From NCBI GenBank assembly GCA_021129875.1, contig JAJOKK010000208.1, forward strand, positions 1 to 5,235: a stretch of DNA of 5,235 bases, in the 5' to 3' direction. The notes under the pieces were generated by a model that saw only the letters and a list, made by a program, of their open reading frames with translations, was not told the DNA's origin and did not search any database. A program made the position numbers and the translations under genes. How positions within the stretch are numbered: position 1 is the stretch's first letter; the number at the start of each line of letters is the position of its first letter. Shown here piece by piece: positions 1 through 5,149 of this stretch. This DNA comes from Candidatus Bipolaricaulota bacterium (GTDB taxonomy: Bacteria; Bipolaricaulota; Bipolaricaulia; UBA7950; UBA9294).

Positions 1-258
1 AGGGGGGATCTGTCATCTCAGAGGGGTGAACTATCCTCACTCTTCGTGCGCGTGTAAATCTAGAAACCACTACCCACTTAAAACGATAAAGAGCCATGAA
101 TAGCGTCTTACAAGAAGTTCTTCTGCTGCTAACTGTTGCCGGCGATTGATCATTAGGGTTTGGTCAGCCCGTAAACAGGATCGAGGAACCGGCCTCCCTG
201 GCTGGCAGACAGGCGGCCTTGCTACGCAACCAGCTGCAGGGCACACCGGATCAACGCC
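1..258. other. Upstream non-coding region, no gene recognised
   Basis: No reading frame here resembles a known protein. The two + frames I translated from the left edge close early, with stops at 55-57 and 101-103. The short frames that remain use weak starts, or run through the hrcA promoter, and have no family motif. The region is less GC-rich in its first 160 bases than later. Apart from the hairpin at 191-218 I see no RNA gene, terminator with a T-tract, or second convincing promoter. It probably separates the chaperone operon from an unrelated gene lying to the left. Confidence 0.6.
191..218. repeat. Imperfect hairpin carrying a GCAGACAGG motif
   Basis: GGCC at 191-194 can pair with GGCC at 215-218, and CCTG at 197-200 with CAGG at 210-213, leaving a 9-base loop and small bulges. 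The right side contains GCAGACAGG (205-213), which recurs exactly at 5213-5221 beyond dnaJ. There is no T-tract, so it does not look like an intrinsic terminator. It may be a degenerate member of the repeat family seen at the 3' end of the window; chance is also possible for a 9-base match. Confidence 0.35.
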
Positions 259-275
259 TGCGCCGGATAGGCGCA
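259..275. repeat. Perfect GC-rich palindrome abutting the -35 box
   Basis: TGCGCC (259-264) and GGCGCA (270-275) are perfect reverse complements separated by GGATA. The repeat ends one base before the TTGACA -35 hexamer at 276. Its position would suit a second regulator site or the stem of an upstream terminator, but no run of T follows, which weakens the terminator reading. No known operator consensus was recognised. Confidence 0.4.
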
Positions 276-304
276 TTGACAACTGCACACCCACCGGCTA
301 TCAT
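276..304 (+). promoter_or_regulatory. Sigma-A type promoter of the hrcA-grpE-dnaK-dnaJ operon
   Basis: The -35 hexamer TTGACA (276-281) is a perfect consensus match. After exactly 17 bases comes TATCAT (299-304), five of six matches to TATAAT. Transcription is expected to start about 6-8 bases further on, at the A residues 310-312, which gives a leader of only about 20 bases before the hrcA ATG at 332. The CIRCE operator begins at the next base after the -10 box, so bound HrcA would block polymerase directly. This fits the usual scheme in which the housekeeping sigma factor transcribes CIRCE-controlled genes and heat induction comes from derepression. Confidence 0.87.
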
Positions 305-331
305 TTAGCAAACGACACAAGAGAGTGCTAA
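305..331. promoter_or_regulatory. CIRCE operator (HrcA binding site)
   Basis: The sequence reads TTAGCAAAC, a 9-base spacer, then GAGTGCTAA. The right arm is identical to the CIRCE consensus (TTAGCACTC-N9-GAGTGCTAA); the left arm differs at two inner positions (AA instead of CT). The dyad continues outward: 300-310 and 326-336 form a perfect 11-bp inverted repeat, so the symmetry covers five bases of the -10 box and the hrcA start codon. CIRCE is the known target of HrcA, whose gene follows at once, so autoregulation of the whole operon is expected. No second CIRCE copy was seen in the window. Confidence 0.95.
319..325 (+). promoter_or_regulatory. Weak ribosome binding site of hrcA inside CIRCE
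   Basis: AAGAGAG lies 6 bases before the hrcA ATG and is the only purine-rich stretch in the short predicted leader. It matches the Shine-Dalgarno consensus only partly, unlike the strong AAGGAGG of dnaK. It spans the CIRCE spacer and the first bases of the right arm, so operator and translation signal share the same bases. A weak site would suit low production of a repressor. Confidence 0.5.
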
Positions 332-1387
332 ATGATTGAGATCGAGCTTCCAGAGAGACAAAGACTGATTTTAAAAGAGATCGTCGACCGGTACATCCGG
401 CTGCGCGAGCCTGTATCCTCGCGGATGATTCTCGAGGACTACGGCCTGCGGGTCAGTTCCGCCACTGTGCGTAACGACATGAACGACCTTGAGGCAGCTG
501 GGTATATCGAAAAACCGTACGCCTCCTCCGGGCGGGTCCCCACCACTAAGGGATATCGATTCTTCGTAGACTGGCTCCTCGACCTCTCTGAACTGACCAA
601 AAAGGAGCGGTTGGAGGTGGCAGAGGCATACGAGGTGCACTGCCTGGAGATCAGGGAGACGATGCGGCAGACCGCCTTTCTGTTGGGGAACATCACCGGT
701 TATACCGGGTTTGTCATCCCTCCGCAGATGGAGGAGACCCGTCTTGATCGGGTTGTTCTACTTAGGATGGACGCGCGCCTATTCCTGATGGTGCTCATCT
801 CGGACATCGGCGTGGTCGAACACCGATTGGTCCCGTTGCAGGAGGATCTTGCCCAAGAGGAGATCGCACAGATCACCCAGATCATCGACTCCACCCTGCA
901 TGGGGTTACATTGAGCGCAATCCGCGAGTTGACCTTGAAAGAGAATCCGGACGGCTGGCACGAGCGCCCGGTGCGCCAGGCGCTGCTCCTGCTGGGACGG
1001 CTCCTCGAGCGCCGCTCCCAGAAACACCTCTTCTACGAGGGGCTGTTAAACCTGGTCGACGATCTACAGGAGGTCGATTCCGAGCGCTCGCTGGAGCAGT
1101 TTACCGGATTAATTCACGCTGTGCAGGACGAGGCTGCGTTCACCGATGCGATCCGCGGCGCGCGCGGCGACCGCCGGGGGCCTGTTGCCTTTGTCGGCGA
1201 CCCCGCACTCCCCGGCCTAGAAGGCTACAGCGTTGTCACCTGCGATTACCGTCCGCACGCAGGGGCTCTCGGGGTGATCGGCCCTCTGTGGATGGACTAC
1301 GGGAGGGTCCTCTCCGCGACAACCTATATAGCCCATCGCCTAGAGACGCTCCTCGTCTCATCCTGCACTCAGAGTTCCGAGAGGTAA
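332..1387 (+). CDS. hrcA: Heat-inducible transcription repressor HrcA
   Basis: Full-length HrcA of 351 residues, close to the usual family length of about 340-350. It is the DNA-binding repressor of CIRCE-controlled chaperone genes; in studied bacteria its activity depends on the GroE chaperonin, which links repression to folding load. Residues about 5-60 form the winged helix-turn-helix, with the recognition stretch SSATVRNDMNDLEAAGYI (42-59). The family hallmark SSGRVPTTKGYRFFVDWLL follows (65-83). A GAF-like regulatory region with a dimerisation insert makes up the rest, ending in the conserved GALGVIGPLWMDYGRV (311-326); most homologues have Arg where Trp320 sits. The ATG at 332 is chosen because the protein then starts like other HrcAs (ELPERQRLILKEIV). 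This ATG is itself part of the extended CIRCE dyad. First gene of the operon; 5 bases separate it from grpE. Confidence 0.97.
   Translation: MIEIELPERQRLILKEIVDRYIRLREPVSSRMILEDYGLRVSSATVRNDMNDLEAAGYIEKPYASSGRVPTTKGYRFFVDWLLDLSELTKKERLEVAEAYEVHCLEIRETMRQTAFLLGNITGYTGFVIPPQMEETRLDRVVLLRMDARLFLMVLISDIGVVEHRLVPLQEDLAQEEIAQITQIIDSTLHGVTLSAIRELTLKENPDGWHERPVRQALLLLGRLLERRSQKHLFYEGLLNLVDDLQEVDSERSLEQFTGLIHAVQDEAAFTDAIRGARGDRRGPVAFVGDPALPGLEGYSVVTCDYRPHAGALGVIGPLWMDYGRVLSATTYIAHRLETLLVSSCTQSSER
1381..1385 (+). promoter_or_regulatory. Ribosome binding site deciding the grpE start
   Basis: GAGGT lies 7 bases before the ATG at 1393 and overlaps the last codons and stop of hrcA. It supports 1393 over the in-frame ATG at 1288, which would overlap hrcA by 100 bases and add 35 residues with no GrpE similarity. 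Confidence 0.8.
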
Positions 1388-1392
1388 CTACA

Positions 1393-1953
1393 ATGCTGAA
1401 AAAAAGGACTGCAAAGACTACCGTAGATAACGACCGACCACTGGAAAAGCCGGAGCCGGCAGCGGAAAGCGAGCAGCACTTGCTGGCAGAGAGAGAGGAG
1501 GAGATTCTCTCGCTCCTCGACCGGCTCAAGCGCCTGCAGGCGGAGTTTGATAATTATAAGAAGCGGATACTGCGCGAGACAGCAATCTTGGAGGAGCGGA
1601 TCGTCGATCGAGAGATCCTCGAATTTCTTCCTCTCTTCGACAATATGCAGCGTGCCTTCGCCGGCTTCTCGGGGAAGGACGATGCAGAGTCGCTCATCCA
1701 CGGCATGGAGAGGATCTTTGCTCAGTTCGAGCAGATCCTGCAGAGAAAAGGGGTCTGCTCGATCGAAGCGGTGGGTACCGTCTTCGACCCCAACAAACAC
1801 GAGGCCATGTTGAGCGTCCCAAGCGATGAGGAGCGGAACGTGGTCCTAGACGAGTTTGAACGTGGGTACATGCGAAGCGAGCGGGTGCTCCGGCCATGTA
1901 AAGTAAAAGTAAGTAGTGGAAAAGAAGAACAGTGCAAGGAGGAAACAGAATGA
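1393..1953 (+). CDS. grpE: Nucleotide exchange factor GrpE
   Basis: GrpE of 186 residues, a normal size for the family. It works as a cytoplasmic homodimer that opens the DnaK nucleotide cleft and releases ADP, resetting the chaperone cycle. Residues 1-30 are a charged, poorly conserved tail. A long charged helix (about 30-75) contains LQAEFDNYKKR (49-58 region), the coiled-coil dimer stalk. The FLPLFDNMQRA motif (78-88) forms part of the four-helix bundle. The C-terminal beta domain that contacts DnaK carries VGTVFDPNKHEAM (127-139) and the signature GYMRSERVLRPCKVKVS (158-174). The gene starts 5 bases after hrcA and its TGA overlaps the dnaK ATG as ATGA, so the two are likely translationally coupled. 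The final dozen residues (GKEEQCKEETE) are a charged extension whose codons also hold the dnaK ribosome binding site. Confidence 0.97.
   Translation: MLKKRTAKTTVDNDRPLEKPEPAAESEQHLLAEREEEILSLLDRLKRLQAEFDNYKKRILRETAILEERIVDREILEFLPLFDNMQRAFAGFSGKDDAESLIHGMERIFAQFEQILQRKGVCSIEAVGTVFDPNKHEAMLSVPSDEERNVVLDEFERGYMRSERVLRPCKVKVSSGKEEQCKEETE
1936..1942 (+). promoter_or_regulatory. Strong ribosome binding site of dnaK
   Basis: AAGGAGG is a perfect Shine-Dalgarno core, 7 bases before the ATG at 1950, and lies inside the end of grpE. It fixes the dnaK start at 1950 and rules against the in-frame GTG at 1932, which lies upstream of this site. It is the best site of the four genes, in keeping with DnaK being needed in the largest amount. 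Confidence 0.9.
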
Positions 1954-3791
1954 AAGAGAAAATTATCGGAATAGACCTAGGAACGACCAACTCTTGTGTC
2001 GCCGTCTTGGAGGGAGGGAGCCCCGAGGTGATCAACAACACCGAAGGCGAACGGACGACCCCGTCCGTGGTCGCGTTCACCGACAGCAACGAGCGGTTGG
2101 TGGGGCGATTGGCCAAACGGCAGACGATCACCAACCCCAAGCACACCATTGCCTCGATCAAGCGAGAGATGGGAACCGACCACCTGGTGAAGATCGCACA
2201 CGCCGGGAAAACGACATCCTACTCGCCGGAACAGATCGCAGCGATGATCCTGCAGAAGCTGAAGAAGGACGCCGAAGAATACCTCGGGAGCAAGGTGAAT
2301 AAGGCCGTGATCACCGTTCCCGCTTATTTCAACGACGCCCAGCGCCAGGCAACGAAGGATGCGGGGAAGGTCGCCGACCTTGAGGTGCTGCGGATCATCA
2401 ACGAACCGACCGCAGCCGCCCTTGCGTACGGTCTCGACAAGAGGGAGGAACAGACGATCCTCGTCTACGACCTTGGCGGAGGAACGTTCGATGTCTCGAT
2501 TTTGGAGATCGGGGACGGGGTCTTCGAGGTCATTGCTACCGACGGCGACACACAGCTCGGCGGGGATGATTTTGACCGGCGGATCATGGATTGGCTGAAA
2601 GAGGAGTTCCGCAAGGATACCGGGATCGATCTTACCAACGACCCGAGCGCGCTGCAACGGCTGAAAGACGCAGCTGAGGCCGCGAAGATGGAGCTCTCCA
2701 GCCGTATGGAGACGACGATAAACCTCCCGTACATCACCGCCGATGCCGGCGGGCCGAAGCACCTGGAAAAGAAGTTGACCCGTGCCAAGTTTGAGCAGAT
2801 GGTCGATGACCTGCTGCAACGTGCGGTCCAGATCGTCGACGCCACGCTTCACGAGGCGAACAAGAAGACCGATCAGATCGATCAGGTGATCCTCGTCGGC
2901 GGGTCGACGAGGATACCGAAGGTACAGGAGCTGATCGCCGCCCGCGTCCCCGGCAAGGTTAACAAGGAGATCAACCCCGATGAGGTCGTCGCCTGTGGGG
3001 CAGCGATTCAGGGGGGAGTCCTCGGCGGGGAGGTCGATGAGATCGTCCTTCTTGACGTCACCCCCCTCTCCCTCTCCATCGAGACATTGGGAGGGATCGC
3101 CACCCCGTTGATCGAACGGAACACGACGATCCCCACTGAGAAGACGAAGACGTTCACCACCGCCGAGAACAACCAGCCGACCGTGGAGATCCACGTCGTC
3201 CAGGGAGAGCGGAAGATGGCTACAGACAACAAATCGCTTGGCAAGTTTCAGCTGACCGGTCTGCCGCCGGCACCCCGCGGGATCCCGCAGATCGATGTCA
3301 CATTCAATATCGATGCCAACGGCATCCTGAATGTGACTGCAAAGGACAAAGCGACCGAGAAGAGCGCCTCGATTGCGATCACAGAGTCGTCCCGTCTCGA
3401 TGAGAGCGAGATCGAGAAGATGCGGCGCGAAGCAGAAGAGCACGCCGAGGAGGACAAGAAGAAAGCCGAAGAGGTCGAGGTCCGCAACCAGGCCGACCAG
3501 CTTGTCTACTCTGTGGAGAAGGCCCTCTCCGACCTTGGGGAGAAGGTCGCCCAGGAGCAGCGAGGTGAGATAGAAGACCAGCTCCGCCGGTTGAAGGAGA
3601 AACTCGCGCAGAGCGCCGACACCGCTGAAATTAAGACGGCGATGGAGGAACTCGGGAAAAGCTCGCAGAAGCTCGCCGAGGAGGCCTATAAACAGGCATC
3701 AACAGCAGACGGTGATTCCTCTTCCGACACCGCCGAGAAGGCTGACGACGACGACAGTGGATACATCGACGCGGAATACGAGGAGAAGTAA
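1950..3791 (+). CDS. dnaK: Molecular chaperone DnaK (Hsp70)
   Basis: Complete Hsp70 of 613 residues. It binds exposed hydrophobic peptides in an ATP-controlled cycle with DnaJ and GrpE in the cytoplasm. The ATPase domain (1-360) has phosphate-1 IGIDLGTTNS (6-15), the catalytic-region Lys71, NEPTAAALAYG (151-161), phosphate-2 VYDLGGGTFDVS (172-183) with Asp174 and Thr179, and the adenosine motif ILVGGSTRIPKVQ (314-326). The hydrophobic linker IVLLDVTPLSL (365-375) leads to the beta-sandwich substrate domain (about 375-485) and helical lid (about 485-580). The tail ends in an acidic stretch and YIDAEYEEK, a form of the usual DnaK C-terminal motif. Between SIKR (69-72) and YSPEQIAAMIL (91-101) it lacks the insert of about 20 residues found in proteobacterial DnaK. 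The start overlaps the grpE stop by 4 bases. No damaged motif is seen. Confidence 0.98.
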   Translation: MKEKIIGIDLGTTNSCVAVLEGGSPEVINNTEGERTTPSVVAFTDSNERLVGRLAKRQTITNPKHTIASIKREMGTDHLVKIAHAGKTTSYSPEQIAAMILQKLKKDAEEYLGSKVNKAVITVPAYFNDAQRQATKDAGKVADLEVLRIINEPTAAALAYGLDKREEQTILVYDLGGGTFDVSILEIGDGVFEVIATDGDTQLGGDDFDRRIMDWLKEEFRKDTGIDLTNDPSALQRLKDAAEAAKMELSSRMETTINLPYITADAGGPKHLEKKLTRAKFEQMVDDLLQRAVQIVDATLHEANKKTDQIDQVILVGGSTRIPKVQELIAARVPGKVNKEINPDEVVACGAAIQGGVLGGEVDEIVLLDVTPLSLSIETLGGIATPLIERNTTIPTEKTKTFTTAENNQPTVEIHVVQGERKMATDNKSLGKFQLTGLPPAPRGIPQIDVTFNIDANGILNVTAKDKATEKSASIAITESSRLDESEIEKMRREAEEHAEEDKKKAEEVEVRNQADQLVYSVEKALSDLGEKVAQEQRGEIEDQLRRLKEKLAQSADTAEIKTAMEELGKSSQKLAEEAYKQASTADGDSSSDTAEKADDDDSGYIDAEYEEK

Positions 3792-3843
3792 AAACAGGAC
3801 CTTTCTCCGCGAAGTAGCGAGGATCTGTAGTGGCAACTTTGGC

Positions 3844-3866
3844 AGCTATCGGCCGCCGAAATAGCT
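3844..3866 (+). repeat. Hairpin in the dnaK-dnaJ gap
   Basis: AGCTAT (3844-3849) pairs perfectly with ATAGCT (3861-3866). Inside, CGG (3850-3852) can pair with CCG (3856-3858), leaving two bulged A residues and a 3-base loop. It sits in the 110-base gap between dnaK and dnaJ, about 25 bases before the dnaJ ribosome binding site. No T-tract follows, so it is not a standard terminator; it could act as an RNA processing or stability element that sets the dnaK to dnaJ ratio. That role is inference. Confidence 0.5.
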
Positions 3867-3890
3867 ACTACAGCGGGGTACTGGTTAAAG

Positions 3891-3896
3891 AAGGGG
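3891..3896 (+). promoter_or_regulatory. Ribosome binding site supporting the dnaJ GTG start
   Basis: AAGGGG lies 5 bases before the GTG at 3902, with one mismatch to AAGGAG. It supports starting DnaJ at VAKNDYYQVLGV, which aligns with the MAK.DYY start common in the family. A competing GAGG (3819-3822) lies 7 bases before an in-frame GTG at 3830, so the start is not beyond doubt. Confidence 0.6.
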
Positions 3897-3901
3897 CGAG
3901 T

Positions 3902-5011
3902 GTGGCAAAAAACGATTATTATCAGGTACTCGGAGTCACCCGCGAGGCGGCGCACGAGGAGATCAAGCGGGCCTACCGCCGCAAGGCGAAGGAGTTTCAT
4001 CCCGACAAGAACCCTGAAGGGAGCAAGCGTGCCGAAGAGGAGTTCAGGCAGGTTGCAGAGGCGTACGAGGTCCTCTCCGACCAGGATAAGCGCGCGCAGT
4101 ACGACCGCTACGGTCATGCCGGCCCAGCACAGGGATTCGATTTCAGTCGGACCGACTTCAGCCGGGCTCGCCGGGATTTTACCGACTCCGGGTCCGGTGG
4201 AGTCAATGACCTATTCGATCTCTTCTTCCGTCAGGGCGGAACACGCACCGCCGCGCAGCAACGTCGCGCCGCCCATGGGGAGGATATCGAGCACAGGCTG
4301 CGGATCACTCTGGAAGACGCTGCTTCAGGGACCAGGATGAAGATTACCGCCCCGCGTCTGGGCGCCTGTGACATCTGCCAGGGATCGGCGATGGAACCGG
4401 GGAGTTCCAAACGCACCTGCCCGACCTGCAAAGGAAGGGGGCAGGTCGAATACCGCCAGCAGAGCCTGCTCGGAAGCTTCGTTAACATCCGCGCCTGCCC
4501 GGAGTGCGATGGGGCGGGAGAGATGATCGAACGTCCCTGTCAGCGATGCCACGGAACCGGGCGGGTCAAGGAGAAGAGCAAGATCTCGATCACCGTCCCC
4601 GCCGGAGTCGACAACGGCTCCCGCCTACGGCTGAGCGGGCAGGGGAACGTTGGGCCCGGCGGCACGCCTCCAGGAGATCTATACATTGTCATCGAAGTGA
4701 TCCCCCACCCCCATTTCGAGCGCCGCGGCCGCGACATCCGTTCGACCGTGAAGATCCACTATCCCCATGCCACCCTCGGTGGCAAGATCAATGTCAAGAC
4801 ACTATGGGGGGAAGAAACGATCAACATCCCCGCAGGGACGCAACCCGGGACCATGTTTCGCTTGCGGGGCAAGGGGATGCCCGACCTGCATCGAAGAGGG
4901 AAAGGAGATCATTTCATCGATGTCGCGGTGGTTGTGCCCAAACGTATCTCCGCCGCACAACGCCGCGCCCTCCGCGAGTTAGCAAAGACACTTCCCCCAG
5001 CAGAGGAGTAA
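3902..5011 (+). CDS. dnaJ: Co-chaperone DnaJ (type I Hsp40)
   Basis: DnaJ of 369 residues from the preferred GTG start, the normal size for a type I Hsp40. It delivers unfolded clients to DnaK and triggers its ATP hydrolysis. The J domain (about 4-70) has the essential HPD at 33-35. The following G/F linker (about 71-113) is rich in Phe and Asp but poor in Gly, with two DFSR units (80-83, 85-88) and a VNDLFDLFF stretch in place of the usual DIF motifs. The zinc domain has four paired-cysteine motifs: CDICQGSA (156-163), CPTCKGRG (173-180), CPECDGAG (199-206) and CQRCHGTG (213-220); the first ends in Ala instead of Gly. The two C-terminal beta domains (about 221-345) include LSGQGNVGPGGTPPGDLYI (244-262). 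An in-frame GTG at 3830 would add 24 residues unlike DnaJ, so it was not chosen. Last gene of the operon, 110 bases after dnaK. Confidence 0.95.
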   Translation: MAKNDYYQVLGVTREAAHEEIKRAYRRKAKEFHPDKNPEGSKRAEEEFRQVAEAYEVLSDQDKRAQYDRYGHAGPAQGFDFSRTDFSRARRDFTDSGSGGVNDLFDLFFRQGGTRTAAQQRRAAHGEDIEHRLRITLEDAASGTRMKITAPRLGACDICQGSAMEPGSSKRTCPTCKGRGQVEYRQQSLLGSFVNIRACPECDGAGEMIERPCQRCHGTGRVKEKSKISITVPAGVDNGSRLRLSGQGNVGPGGTPPGDLYIVIEVIPHPHFERRGRDIRSTVKIHYPHATLGGKINVKTLWGEETINIPAGTQPGTMFRLRGKGMPDLHRRGKGDHFIDVAVVVPKRISAAQRRALRELAKTLPPAEE

Positions 5012-5039
5012 GCCAAAAGGCAGCGCCCATTCATATCGA

Positions 5040-5090
5040 GATCCTATGGTAAGTGGCAGTTGGCTACTGAGTCATGCCACTGGAAGGATC
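5040..5090 (+). repeat. Long interrupted stem-loop after dnaJ
   Basis: GATCCT (5040-5045) pairs with AGGATC (5085-5090), and AGTGGCA (5052-5058) pairs with TGCCACT (5075-5081). The two perfect stems of 6 and 7 bp are joined by an uneven internal loop, with a 16-base apical loop. It starts 28 bases after the dnaJ stop, where a transcript end would be expected. There is no following T-tract, so a classical intrinsic terminator is not supported. It may instead protect the mRNA 3' end or assist factor-dependent termination. Confidence 0.45.
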
Positions 5091-5091
5091 G

Positions 5092-5102
5092 TGACAGGCA
5101 GG
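5092..5102. repeat. TGACAGGCAGG repeat, copy 1
   Basis: TGACAGGCAGG occurs here and again exactly at 5201-5211, in the same direction. Its core GACAGGCAGG is also the reverse complement of CCTGCCTGTC at 5165-5174. It marks the start of the repeat-rich 3' flank of the operon. Confidence 0.55.
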
Positions 5103-5149
5103 AGATATGTTCCAGTTCTCGATGATTATGCCTCCTATATTTTAACACA
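5103..5149. other. Short AT-richer spacer, nothing recognised
   Basis: This stretch between repeat copies is richer in A and T and ends in TATATTTTAACA. Only a 5-bp match with a long loop is seen (AGGAG 5100-5104 with CTCCT 5132-5136), too weak to call a terminator. No gene starts here. Confidence 0.4.

Noticed and set aside
70..294. Possible 74-residue protein on the - strand upstream of hrcA
   Set aside because: Its composition (many Arg, Pro, Cys) looks like chance translation of GC-rich DNA, and it overlaps the operon promoter.
146..331. Possible small 61-residue protein ending just before the hrcA ATG
   Set aside because: It needs a TTG start, runs through the promoter and CIRCE operator, and shows no recognisable motif.
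1288..1392. N-terminal extension of grpE from the ATG at 1288
   Set aside because: It overlaps 100 bases of hrcA, has no GrpE similarity, and a good ribosome binding site precedes the ATG at 1393.
1547..1813. Frame-shifted + strand reading frame inside grpE, like similar ones inside dnaK and dnaJ
   Set aside because: Ser/Arg-rich translation typical of a shadow frame; the grpE frame is the conserved one.
1932..1949. Upstream GTG start for dnaK
   Set aside because: It lies upstream of the perfect AAGGAGG that serves the ATG at 1950, and DnaK proteins normally begin just before the IGIDLGTT motif.
1977..3443. 488-codon open frame on the - strand opposite dnaK
   Set aside because: It mirrors a strongly conserved dnaK in GC-rich DNA, where antisense frames often stay open. 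Its translation has no family motif.
3839..3867. Internal promoter for dnaJ (TTGGCA -35)
   Set aside because: At 16-18 bases downstream there is no acceptable -10 hexamer; TAGCTA matches TATAAT poorly.
5100..5143. Intrinsic terminator formed by AGGAG / CTCCT before TATATTTT
   Set aside because: Only a 5-bp stem with a 27-base loop, and the T-rich stretch is interrupted; too weak to support.
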